From positions 11,289 to 75,288 of the forward strand of contig JBBBWG010000003.1 of assembly GCA_037176905.1 (NCBI GenBank): a stretch of DNA of 64,000 bases, in the 5' to 3' direction. Shown piece by piece: positions 1 through 11,618 of the stretch. This DNA is from Azolla pinnata (lineage: Eukaryota > Streptophyta > Polypodiopsida > Salviniales > Salviniaceae). The translations under genes and the position numbers were made by a program. A model generated the notes under the pieces. The model searched no databases, had not been told where the DNA came from, and saw only the letters and a list, made by a program, of their open reading frames with translations. The number at the start of each line of letters is the position of its first letter. Within the stretch, counting starts at the first letter, position 1.

Positions 1-208
1 TCGGGTCTGAACAAGCGGGCTATCGACTCGTCGAGTCGATGGCAAAGAGAGGCAGGCGGCTGTTTAGGGTTTTCTCGGTCTCGACACGGAGCACATCTGC
101 TATCGAACTGATAGCACTCTCGTCGAAATCTACAATAACGAAGACCGAATGTACTCGAGCTACATCGTCGGCGTGATGGGAACAGGCAAGAAAGAAAGCG
201 TGCCATAC

Positions 209-311
209 CTGAGGCCCCGTGAAAAAGCCAGAGAGAGGATTGCCTTTGACGATACTCTCTGTCAAAGTCTTCAAGAGTCGAGGGATTTTTGGGGCTCAGG
301 CCGTGTTCCAT
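209..311 (-). CDS. Possible first exon of a gene running off the left edge
   Basis: On the minus strand an ATG at 311-309 opens a frame that stays open to the window edge. A good donor (TCAG|GTATGG) ends a candidate 103-nt exon at 209, giving 34 codons starting MEHGLSPKNP. The product is not recognised. Another frame also stays open across 20-274, so this could be chance. It is reported because the start context (GCAAGATGG) and donor are reasonable and the next gene downstream lies outside the window. Confidence 0.22.
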
Positions 312-593
312 CTTGCAATGTCACGACAACGTTTGGCGAAATCTTTGCCCTGGGGCGTAATGTGTTTCAAATTAAAGCAGCCACGTTCGTTCGAAGAACA
401 AAAAACAAAAGAAGAAAAGCCGGAAAAACAAAAACGACAGGTTCAGAGATTCGGTAGGCAAAAACCGAATCCCGTGTAACAAGAGCTAACGATTTGTATT
501 AAACTCTAATTTTCTTGCTCGTCGGATGTTGAGCATATCATATTTCGAAGCTTTGTAATGAATGAGATCTCGTCCGGAGGAGGAGCGATACAG

Positions 594-3527
594 TCACGAG
601 TCACCCGGCACGGTCGGGGCGGAAGAAGCAGCAGTAGCAGTAGCATTGCCGTTGGAGCTGGTCAAGCTCGTGCGGCTGTCGTAGTCCCAGCACAGCAGCT
701 TCCGCCTGACCTCTTCGGCGCTCAGTGCGGCGTCGCTCTCGTCGTCGTCGTCGAAGTCGTCGTCGCATGGCTTCCAGGCTTGGAACAGAGAGGCGAGGAC
801 GTTCACGACATGGCTCATGTCGGGCCTCATCGACGCATCTCTGTTGGTGCAATGCCCTGCCAGCTCCGCCACGGTGCACAAGCTCCGCTTCATCTCGTCC
901 TCGCCCTCCTCTGCCATCGTGGCGGTGGCCATGGTGGGGTCGATGGCCGTTTCGAAGAAGAGCTGTCGCTGGCCGGCGGCTCTGCCGAGCACAAGGCGGC
1001 GGAACCAGGGGACGAGCTGGAACCTGCCGTCCGCAAACCGATCGTCGAGCGCTCGCCGGCCCGTGATCAGCTCCATCAGCACCACGCCGAAGCTGTATAC
1101 ATCTCCTCTGGTGGTGATGTGCCCAGTAACTGTTGCAGTTTGTTTTCGCGGCCAGTGATCAGCTAGATTGGAAACATCTATTTCTAAGCATCGATCGAGA
1201 TGATGCTTTTTATCGAGGCAACACACGCATCGTCGAACGGTGTCTCACTTACGTGCGTACTCGGGGGCCAGGTAGCCGAACGTCCCGGCCACCATGGTCT
1301 GGATCGACTGCCGCTCGCCCTCGGGCACGAGCCTCACGAGGCCGAAGTCGGAGATCTTCGCCCTCCGGTTCGCGTCGAGCAGGACGTTGGACGGCTTCAG
1401 GTCCCGGTGGATGAAGCTGTTCTGCGCGAGCCCGTGGAGGTACTCGAGGCCGCGCGCGACGTCGAGCGCCACCGACAGCCGGTGGCTCCAGCTCAGCGGC
1501 TCCAGGCCGCGCTGGGCGTGCTCGAACAGGCGGTGGCTCAGCGTGCCGCCGCTCATGTACTCGTACACGAGGGCCTTCTCGCCGGCCTCGACGCAGTAGC
1601 CGAGGATGGAGACGAGGTGGCGGTGGCGGAGCTTCGTGAGCAGGCCGAGCTCCGACTCGAACTCCTTGAGGCCCTGGCGCGACGCGGCGGAGGCGTGCAT
1701 CCGCTTCACCGCGATGGGCGTGCCGTCGGCGAGGCGGCCGCGGTAGACGGAGCCGAAGCCGCCGCGGCCCACGAGGTTGGCGGCGCCGAAGCTGTCGGTG
1801 GCCATCTGCAGGGTGCGGAGCGAGAGCGCGAGGCGCGGGTCCGACCCCAAAGCCGGGGGGGGCTCGGGGTTGCCGGAATCGGGCGGCCCGGGAGCTAGCG
1901 ATTTCTGCAACGGCAGCTCGGCGCTCGGGCGATGGCGGCGCGTCTGGTACCTCGATAGGAGCCAGACGAGGAGCACCGCGACGCCGACGACGACGGCCGC
2001 GAGGGACGTGCCGACGGCGACAAGCGGCCGCGAACGCCGTCCGGTGCTTAGCGCGGCGGGCGTATCGTCGGGCGCATCGTCGGGCGGCGCGGCGACGTCC
2101 GTGCCGATCAGCGGGTTGCCGGCGGTGTTGAGCTGGACGCGGCCCGGGAACGCGGGGACGGGGCCCGTGAGGTTGTTGAAGCTGACGTCGAGGAGCTTCA
2201 GCGAGGCGAGGCCGAGGAGGGACGGCGGCAGCGGCCCGGCGAGGCTGTTGTTGTTGAGCCGGACGGTGGCGAGCGAGGAGAGCTCCGCGAGGCGGGGGCT
2301 GATCGAGCCCGAGAGGTTCGCGCCGGGGAGGCGGAGGGCGACGACGACGTTGGCGGCGGGGTCGCAGCCGATCCCGGCCCACGGCGGCGCGCCGCACGGG
2401 TCGTCGCCCGCCCACGACGGCACGAGGCGCGCCGGGTAGCCCGCGGCGGCGAGGAACGCCAGCAGCGCCCCGACCGCCGGCGCGCAGCCGGCGCCGGGCT
2501 CGTCCCCGCAGAAGTAGTTGTTGGCGAACGTGAACGCCGTCCCCGGCCCGAACCTCGGGATCGGCCCGTCCAGCCGGTTGTTCTCCAGCGCCAGCACCTC
2601 CAGCTGCTTCATCCCCGCCGCGTACTCCCCCGGGATCGGCCCCACCAGCTGGTTCCCGTTCAGCCTCAGCTCCGTCAGCGCCTCCGCGTTCTCCGCCAGG
2701 CTCGCCGGCAGCGTCCCCGAGATCTGGTTCTGATGCAGCCACACCTGCCTCAGCGCCCTCATCCTCCCCACGCTCCCCTCCAGCGTCCCCGTCAGGAACG
2801 GCCCCTGCTGGTTGTTCGCCTGCAGGATCTGCAGGTTGGAGGCGCCGAACGTCGCCGGGATCGCTCCCCCCAGCCTGTTGTACGCCAGCCGCAGCGCCCT
2901 CAGGCCGCTCAGCCCCCCCAGGTACTCCGGTATGGCGCCGCGCAGGCTCGTGTTGGTGAGCGACAGGTTGGTGAGGAGCGCGGAGGCCTGCAGCCCCGGC
3001 GGCAGCGCCCAGCCGCCGCCCGACGCGTTCAGCCCCGGGTTGTCGCTGAGCGAGAGGTAGAGCAGGCTCGGCAGGCCGTCGAAGAAGTCCCCCGGGATGC
3101 CGTCGAAGGCGTTGCCGTCCAGGTAGCACGACTGCAGGCTCGCCAGGCCGCGCAGCGTCGGGAGCGGGCCCGCCAGGGCGTTGCCCTGCAGGGCGAGGGC
3201 GGCGAGGGAGGAGAGCTGGTTGAGGCGCGGCGTGAGGGTGCCCGTGAGCCCGCGGTTCGCCAGGGCGATGGCGGAGACGGCGGAGCCGGCGCATTTGATC
3301 CCGGCCCAGGAGGAGCAGGGATCCGCGGCGGAGGAGTCCCACTGCAGCAGCTCCGCGCCGTTCTGGATATGGCTCTGCAGGTCCAGAAGCACGGCTTTGT
3401 CGGCTTCGTCCATGGCGGCGGCGGCGATGGCGGCGGCGGCGATGGCGGCGGCGAGAATCCATAGCCACAGGGAAGACCTGCTTCTGCGTGCGGCGGCGGC
3501 GGCGGCGGAGATGGAAGCGAGGAGCAT
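594..3527 (-). CDS. TMK: TMK-like leucine-rich-repeat receptor kinase
   Basis: Two exons, 1253-3527 and 594-1129, join in phase (donor GCAC|GTAAGT, acceptor CAACAG) to give about 936 residues, close to Arabidopsis TMK1. The start at 3527 gives a hydrophobic signal segment; an ATG 44 codons upstream would bury it. The ectodomain has two LRR blocks separated by a non-LRR island with two CxxWxGIxC-type motifs (CSSWAGIKC and CGAPPWAGIGC), as in TMKs. One membrane segment follows at about residues 515-540. The kinase has a glycine loop (GRGGFGSV, about 588), VKR lysine (about 608), HRDLKPSN (about 707) and DFG (about 727), so it should be active. The intron falls just after APEYA, in the activation segment. 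TMKs act at the plasma membrane in auxin-linked cell-surface signalling; that role is inferred from the family. The coding sequence is very GC-rich. Confidence 0.95.
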
Positions 3528-5723
3528 GGCGATGGCCGGAAGCGCTTCAGAGAAACAAACGACGGGCGCCGCAGAGAGAGCAGAAAGAAGGGGAAAGAGG
3601 AGGGTGCCACGTCGGACGCCGAGCTGGCACGCCACGTCGGACGCGCGCCGCCACGTCACCCCGCCAGGCTGGCCGAGCGCGTCCCCGCGGAATGCCAGCT
3701 CAGCATTTTGCTTCTTCTTTTTTGTTTTTCCCCCGTTCTAAATCTCTGCGGATTTCTTTGCTTTTTTCCGCGATTCCTCGGCCACAAAAGCAAACGAAAC
3801 AAAAAAAAACAAAAAAACGTAGGGAATTATATTTCTTGTTTCCAAAGCCAAATGTTTTTTTGAGCTCGAAAGCCCTTTTTGCTTTGATTCATTGTTTGGT
3901 AATCCGGCAACTACTCCATCATAATTAACCCAACCGATCAATCGAACAATTAACTGAGAATGATCGCTCGATTTCATTCGTTACAATGCTATGAAGGCTA
4001 TCGGTTACGGGGATCCTGTGATCGACAAAGGTAATGAAACTGGATACTCAACAAGAAGGGACATCGGCGCATTTTTACTGTCAGATCATCTGGGATTCTC
4101 GAGCTTTACTTGGGGACTTTGCAAACCTCTGGCCCCCACCCCCCATCAGCAAGCTGCTATCAGAGCTTCCCAAGCTTCTGCTTGAAACCTGAATACTTTT
4201 GGTCATGCAGTTCGAAGCGCCCCACGATCCTGACACGTGCTACACCCCTAATCCAATAGACCTGATCCCCACACCACACCCCTGCCGATTCTCATGGAGT
4301 TTGACCATCATGCAACGATGATGATTAGCTAACATGAGTTGTAATATGTGTATTAGTACGTATCGTATCTTCAAAGTTTTAGGCAAGATCAACTTGTATG
4401 ATATATATAGGCACACACACACACACAGGCACGCACGCATATATAGGATCCAATTTGCAAAACACTTTTGTCTTTATGACCACGGCAAATAAATAGCCTG
4501 GCATTGGCTTAACTATATCACTTACCTGGCATTTGCTTGACTATACTATATGAGAAAATCATTTGTACAGATCATAGATCACATTCGATTGCAAAGGGTT
4601 AACAAGGCACACATTGACAGACAGATCACAGATCACAACAAAAGGATCAAGATTGATCTATATAGTACTATTATTACAACAAAGTTATTTCACTAACCAA
4701 TGTTATGGTTCTCAAAGATGAAACTAGTAAATTAGACGGTCCACAAAATGATCTCTGCAACATGTCTTTCGTTGAGTAATCAAATCATCAAGTTTCCAAA
4801 ACATCCAATTCTCACTGTGCAAGCTTGCTTGATGTTGCCAAGAGACCATAGGGCAAGGGCAATATCATTATACGTTCACGAAAGTACAGAAGAACTTACC
4901 AGAGTCTTCCGTTGCTTCTCTAATCTCATGGTCTTTCGCTCCATTGGTCGGTTTCCTCGGCTAGACCTCCACCATTCTGGGGCTGTACCAAAACAAAGAG
5001 GGACACACTGAGCAGCAATGCCTAAATAATATTTCCTAGCTCCTCAGGTCACCTTGTGCAGCACCAATGGTTTGTCCTAGCTGAATGTGCAGAACTTGTC
5101 CTAGCATAGCAGCACTTCTCCAGTACAATATCAGCCTGTACCTCATAATTAGTAGCTCTCTGATGCTTTACAAATCCATTTATTTCAAGAACAATTAGAA
5201 AGAACACAAACCATTTCAGTGACAAACAAGAATTCCTCTAATTCTACCAGCAAGATCTGCTATTCAATGATCTTCCACAATCCAAGCATGCCAATTACTG
5301 CTAATCATTACTTACAAGCGGTTTATTCAAAACAAAACTCCCAATGGCATATCTGTTTTTTTAACTTTGAACATGATTTATGTACAGAAAACAAGTAGCA
5401 TGATGAATGAGAAGGCCAACTGACAAAACTGCAGAGCAACCAACTGGCATGGAAAAATAAAAAATGCCAATAGTGTCTCCTTCGCCTCCTCCACTCATGG
5501 TGAGCAAACATACCATCATGTCATGTGGACACCAAATTTACTATACAGGATTAAGTGGCAAAACTCCCAGAGGAATGTCAATTTCAAATCCTTCCAACAA
5601 TCATGAACCACAAAGACTGCAGCTTGAGTTGCGCGCCTTTGGGTGGGCCATTTATTCTGTAAATGCCTCGGCAATGGAGTGCCTCGTCCAATGATTTTCT
5701 GTTGATTATCAATTTTACGAGTT
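3528..5723. other. Intergenic: TMK promoter side and MTM1 3' flank
   Basis: No convincing gene is seen here. Short open frames on both strands lack family signatures or splice support. The part next to 3527 should hold the TMK promoter and leader. A short CA-rich microsatellite lies near 4411-4428. The rest is AT-rich unique-looking sequence. Confidence 0.6.
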
Positions 5724-8700
5724 TCAAGTATGAGTATGAGCTTGATGAAGTACATACTTCACAACCTCATAAAATGAAACAACAATCCCAACAGATGGTC
5801 CTGTCCGTGCAACTCTAGGGACAACACCAGCAAATAATCCAGAGATGCCTCCTTCCCTACAACCAATCCATTTCCTTGTGATCATCAATGAAATAGCATT
5901 TACCCTAGAATGATATTTAGGTTCTGTTTGTACAGACTTTCTTTGATCCCTTCATATGAAACATTTTGGAAACATATCTAGAAAATTTGAAATTGTAAAT
6001 AACTCTAGTGTATATAAAAGGGTTTTCTGAAGAGATAAACGTGTTTACCTCCAAACTTGAGTTAGAACCTGCAATGTGCTGGCCCTAACAAGCTTTGATG
6101 GATCCTAGAGCAGAAAAGATATATATATTAATGAACATAAACAGAGTAAAATCCTGCCATAAGATGTGGAAGATGTCTGACCTGAATTTGTCGCCTTGTT
6201 TTAGCCACATCTAAAGGACACGTTGCAGCTGCAGCTATGGTCCCAGCAACATAACCTGCTGCAAAATTGGCACCGAGGACTCTTGCTGCACTTGGCTCAG
6301 CACCCAAATCGTCTGTTATTCTTCTTCTTAGCTAAAAATACCATCAGCAAAACAGTTACAATGTCAAGAAAGACAAAGTCTTTTACTCGAAGATCGAGCT
6401 GAGCAATGTTACAAACCAAGACCACCATTTTCTGAGAATTCAACACTAACCCTATCTTTATAACCAGCTGTGTGATTTTCCTATCATGCTACTAAGATCT
6501 TGACAGTCTGGAATCACTTAATACATACGTTTGTATGATCCCTATCATCTAAGCCTTAATGGCATCAGAGCCAACCCCCCTTCTATTCAGCATGATGGCA
6601 TCCGGCTTTAGTCTCATTGGCTTACTTCTTGAATGTTTGTAGTAAGCCTTATTGCACTACCTGCCAACATTTTGTACAATGAAATTGACAATATGATTGG
6701 TAAAATGGTTTCATGTAAGTAAGAAGGGTGCATCTCTCACCATGCTCGTATTGGATGCCCAAATCCATAACGAGATTTTAAGCTTTTCGTTTGTAAAGTG
6801 GGCAACTTATCCAGAAAACTAAAACGCACTTTTCTGGATTCCGTTTGAAAATTTGACAGCTTTGCTGGAAATGCAAAATCTTGAACAAAAAGTACAGTTG
6901 TTAAGGCTTGTCACTCAATTGTAGACGATTTTAGTCTCAATAATAAACATACATAAGATGACGGATGATTTTATAGTATAGTATGGTCACCTGTCAACAG
7001 ATTATCACATAGATGGAACACCTAACAGATGTCTTAATTTGACTACCACACTGCATACAGTATGCCTAAATAATGCTATAAACATTCTTCTAGAAGATGT
7101 CACCAACTCACTCTAATATTGCCTACAAAAATTTATGTATAGGAAGTTCTGATCTTTTATACAACAATAGACATACACACATGACTAAAATGGTTTTTCT
7201 ATAAAACAAATCTGATGAAAATGACACCAACCGGCTCCAATGTTGCCCAACAAATGGCAGAAAATGGAACATCTCGTGCAAGCTGTGCTCCTGCTCCAGT
7301 CCACAATGCTTTAATTCCTTTTGCTACATAAATTAAACATTTGTTGGTAAATAGGGAGAGCTTATTTTTTCTTGTCCATAGAATTGGAATAAGAGCAAAA
7401 TAGAAAGTAGTCAAAATCAGGCTGATAAACATTCAACTCACAGCGTTCTCCAGAAGAGATCGTCACACTTGACAGAACCTCCAAAAGTACTTTTCCCATG
7501 CCAGGTGGTTTAACACCAGATCGAATTTCCCTTTGTGCCTGTAAAACATCTTATTCAATTTCTCTCCCTTTGATTTCTGTTGCCCTAAAAATGGGATAAT
7601 ACTTATTTATGTATTCATCAGTTTAGTCTCAAACGGCATGTTGGCCGCATAAGTATTTCTCATCTTTCTTCATGCCTTCTCTAGATCTGGTGGGCCATAA
7701 TAATCTGTCTTTCTTCTTCCTCTGAACACTGTACATAGTGATCAACTTAACAGTCTAGTCTTTCACGCCACATTGGCCTCATATAAAACATTCACGTTTC
7801 TTCCTTTCTTAGACATTAATATAATCTCTCTTGCTTCCTGTTCGGGTGCTAAACCTAATGGTGAACTACATCCCAGGAAAATGGTAAATCTCACAAGCCT
7901 CATTACTAGAAGAAGATAAACAAAATATTGAAAATTTGGGAATGTGTCTACCTGCATTCGCACCCTTGCCAACTCAATTGGTGAGCAAATGATGCAAGCC
8001 AGAGATCTAGCTAATGAGCCTGCAACGAGGGGAGCATAAGGAGTTAACTGAGGCTGATTGTTTGCTGCATATGCCTCAAGATAGTCTCGGAAGATATCAT
8101 AGCATGGCAAGTAAATCCCAACCTGTAAATATAAACAATGCAAAACTGTAAGTCAAGAAAAATTCGTTGAATCCTAGCCTTATTAATGTATAACGCATTG
8201 CATAATCTCACTGTTGGCACTGCTAGTGCAAGTCCAGCAGATGTTCCCCTCCAGAGTCTAGAAACACCCTCCTATATTTCATTTCAATCAGATGACCACA
8301 AGATACTTTGCAAACGATACCCCAATAAACAAAATTTGTACAACATACCTGCCGTATAATCTTGTAAAAGACATCAAATGTGCTACTGTACCGGAAACAG
8401 CTAGGTGGGCAGAGTGGTGCTGTGCCAGATACACCACCACGTGGACACACAGGGGGACACTGTCAAAAGTCAACATGAAGATTATATAAACATACTAAAA
8501 AATATGTTAACATGCTTACAACAGAATAAAGAACAAAAACAAATGGACAAGTGTGTAAGATAATATTTACCACAAACTCTGGGGTAAGTGTCAGCTGTCT
8601 CCTTACATGCTGATATGGTTCGTTTGCAGCTTGTGCCTGCAGCCTGGTCTGCAATGTACAAGGGTATTAGCTGAATCGTAACCTTTATTTTCAAGAACAT

Positions 8701-9504
8701 TGATATTCGCGCATCTATATGAAGTAAAAGAGAAACGTTGACGGTGCTACTATTGAACAAAAAAAGTGATTGTTTTTCCTGTTTACTCGCTCTCTTTCTT
8801 AGATTTACAATATAATAGTTTCCCTGATACATCATCAATCTCCTTCCCGCAACCATAAGTAAGAAGGATCTTTTCTCATCATATGTCCTCTTCCCCGGAC
8901 GCCTCTCTTGGAATTCCAAGAGGAGGAAATGGGATTTCTCTACTCTTCCTCTTCCTCTTCAACTGCTCTTTCTACTGCAGCAATTGGTATATGACATTGT
9001 CCGCTTTTCACGTTCACACACACTCTCTTTCTCTCTCACACTCTCTTACACACATACAGTACGCATAGAGACGGATAAACGCATACATTAACATCTATTT
9101 GTGTATCTCGAAATTTGGTACACAACAAAAGAAAGCGAGCGGAGAGAAAGCATTGCAAAAGAGAGAGAGAGAGAAAAAAAAAGGGAGTTGCTAACCTTGA
9201 CGACGTCCAAGGGGTTAACAATGATGGCGGAGATGACGGCGGCACCGGCAGCAGAGATGGCACGCTCGGCAAAATCGACCTTGGTGCTCTCGTGCCGGAA
9301 AGAAGGAGAAGAAGAGGAGGAGGAAGAAGAAGCGGCGGCGGCGGCAGCAGCAGCAGCAGCGGAGGAAGGAGCGGCAGCGGGAGAGGGGGAAGAGGAAGAA
9401 GAAGGCGGCGAAGAGGAAGGAGGGGAGTCGAGTCTGGGGGAGAAGAGGGAAGGATCGATGGCACGTTCGTCGCGGCTGCCAACAGGAGCGAAGGCACGAT
9501 CCAT
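5724..9504 (-). CDS. MTM1: Mitochondrial carrier, MTM1 / SLC25A39-40 type
   Basis: Ten exons join without a break into 418 residues: 9196-9504, 8571-8648, 8349-8459, 8212-8271, 7952-8122, 7442-7538, 7232-7323, 6182-6331, 6049-6104, 5724-5856. All three mitochondrial-carrier signatures are present: PLDVVKTRLQ (split by intron 1), PIELARVRMQ and PLDVAKTRRQ. The middle insert with a CPPVCP/CPPSCF cysteine pattern, the phrase LWRGTSAGLALAVPTVGIY and the exon order match plant MTM1, the Mn-trafficking factor homologue for mitochondrial superoxide dismutase. Human SLC25A39/40 in this family are mitochondrial glutathione importers. The protein should have six membrane helices in the inner mitochondrial membrane. 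The N-terminal 70 residues are serine/alanine/proline-rich low complexity, encoded by a GAA/GCC-rich stretch. Substrate (Mn, glutathione or both) cannot be decided from sequence. Confidence 0.94.
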
Positions 9505-9570
9505 GGGGAGCTCGGGCTGCAGCGAAGCCGTCCTTCCTTCCTTCCTTCCTTGAGGAGAAGGCGGCAAAAT

Positions 9571-9650
9571 CAGAAACCTGAAGAAGAAGAAGAAGAAGAA
9601 GACGGAGAAGAAGAAGAAGAAGAAGAAGACGGAGAAGAAGAAGGGTTTTG
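9571..9650. repeat. GAA-rich microsatellite upstream of MTM1
   Basis: Runs of GAAGAAGAA interrupted by GACGGA form a purine-rich tract just upstream of the MTM1 start. It is probably in the promoter or leader. It creates long meaningless open frames on both strands. Confidence 0.85.
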
Positions 9651-9715
9651 CCAAGAGGTCACGTGTTCGATTCCGGGCCAGGCCCGGAACAAAAATAAAA
9701 CCTCCCTTGCAACAC
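9636..9715 (+). mobile_element. Possible tRNA-derived SINE fragment
   Basis: A Pol III B-box-like motif (GTGTTCGATTCC, about 9662) sits in a GGTCACG...GGGCC context followed by an A-rich stretch (AACAAAAATAAAACC). This is the usual look of the tRNA-related head of plant SINEs. No clear A box or target-site duplication was identified, so the call is tentative. Confidence 0.3.
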
Positions 9716-11618
9716 AAGCAAACTAACCTCTTTCTCTTTGTGTTCTTTTTTTTATGTTGTTGTTAACACCAACACTTGAGAGTGAGTGTGTGATTGCTTT
9801 GGGCGTTGATTTTTTTTCTTTGCCGGAAACCACCCGATTACCGTGGACAGCATATGCATCGATAATATGCTTTCGTGTGCCGATCGATCCTGCAAAGGAA
9901 AATAAAAAAAGGCCCCACATTCGATATAATCTGCCTTCTTTCTGTATATGTCGGAAACCACAAATGTTTCTTGGTGCAGAAGTTGCAAGGACGGTGGTGG
10001 GGGGGCCCACATCCAAGCACTCGAGGGAGCTCGTATTGCCTCTTCTTCTTGCTGCTTGATCTGATGGGCTGCTAGACACACCGACTATATCCTGTGTATT
10101 TGATCTAGCTAGTACGAATCATACGTATTTTGAGAAAATTGGATGCATCGTGTCAATCTGTGAAATCGTACATGAAACAACCAGAGTTACCATGCGCAAC
10201 ATCGCCATACTCGATCTGCTCGTTCGGGGAGCTTTATCGTGGGTTGGATCGGAAACCTTGTTGTGGATGTATACGTACGAGCTGAGTTGCTGCTTTGTCG
10301 TATATGTCAATCCTCATTCCAAGGCATGTCAAATTAAAATTCCACGCAACGGCTCCTTTGAGCAAACAATGTATTATCGGACGATTTTCATGGACCCCTC
10401 ACGAAGCTACCATTGCCAGGTGGACACACTTGCAGAATCTTCCAGGTCAATGAAAAGCTCTGGAAGGTCAATCAAGCAAAGAAGACACCGAGTCGCGGAC
10501 TGCATGTAGTAATAGAAACCGTGTAGAATGGGCTTGTAACAGTAGATTGCCAAATTGCCAGTTCTATGCTGTGAATATATTGACTATTCTTGTTGCGTTA
10601 ACGGATATGATTGGCTAGTCACGCTCCACCGTATTATACATAGATACCTCACATGCAACGGCTTTTGCATACATAACGGGTTTTGGGTTCAAATCCAGTG
10701 CATATGTTGTAACTATAGTTTAGTGCCGAAAGAGCCGTCCAGAAACTGTTGTACATAGACAAAAGCTACCAACAACCTAACTCATGTCTAAGATGGTCTT
10801 CTATAAATCACAGATTGGCACTATCAGGGATATGACATTCAAAGATGCCATATATATCTATATCTATATATATATATACATATATATTCTCCTCAATGCA
10901 TTGTCTTGTTGGAGGGAATCTGGACAATAGGAAATGCATTGTTAGGAGCAAAGGAATCAAGACATAGTTTAGACTTGAGAAGGAGAAGCCAAATGAAAAG
11001 GGTTCTTGGTTGGTTGGCCCAAGAGACAAGAGAGACTATGCAATCATACTTGCCATTGCCAATCTGTGGATTACAGAACAAAGAAACCGCCCTCGCACTC
11101 GCCAAAGGCAGGCTGGCGAACATAATCGAAGAATCTGCTGTAAAGTGGATCTTGGCCTCAAGTGCATCAAACCTTCGAAAACTTTGGAGATTCACACGCG
11201 AAGCTTATCCAAGTTTTAGCCAAGCTCAAGGGAAATTTAAGAGAACAGAGGCATAAGAGGTGAGAGCATATAATAAACATGCAAAAGAGGAATCAAACAC
11301 CACTGGACAGCCTTAAATAGCAAACACAAGGATGCCATCTAACTAGCTTTTGCACGCCAAATGATCAAGTCATCGGGATACTTTACCATGGCAACTACTG
11401 GTGATGACTTCTATCCACAAGATGTGCAATTGATCCACAGATACTCTTCGTAGATCTTGATAGCTTCCAGCATTTAATCTTTATCAGCTCCAGATAACCA
11501 TTCATAAATCACACTTATACTGCAAGAAGGATTGCAAAAATTGATTACGAACTGATTACGAACAGCCAACACAAAAAAGGATTACCAGCTGATTCCTGAG
11601 ATTCGAGTTTAAACTCAG
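9716..11618. other. Intergenic between MTM1 promoter and glycosyltransferase 3' end
   Basis: No supported gene. A 119-codon open frame at 10150-10509 (+) has no recognisable motif and no coding-like composition. A TA/CTATAT microsatellite covers about 10848-10885. A B-box-like GGGTTCAAATCC occurs near 10684. Confidence 0.55.

Noticed and set aside
558-1166. Long open frames on the plus strand across the TMK gene (also 1200-1898, 2733-3464)
   Set aside because: Antisense shadows of a GC-rich coding region; the minus frame encodes an intact kinase with all motifs.
9115-9726. 203-codon plus-strand frame rich in Arg, Gly and Glu
   Set aside because: Produced by GAA/GGA-rich low complexity over MTM1 exon 1 and its leader.
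10150-10509. 119-codon plus-strand frame
   Set aside because: No domain or supporting splice structure; judged chance.
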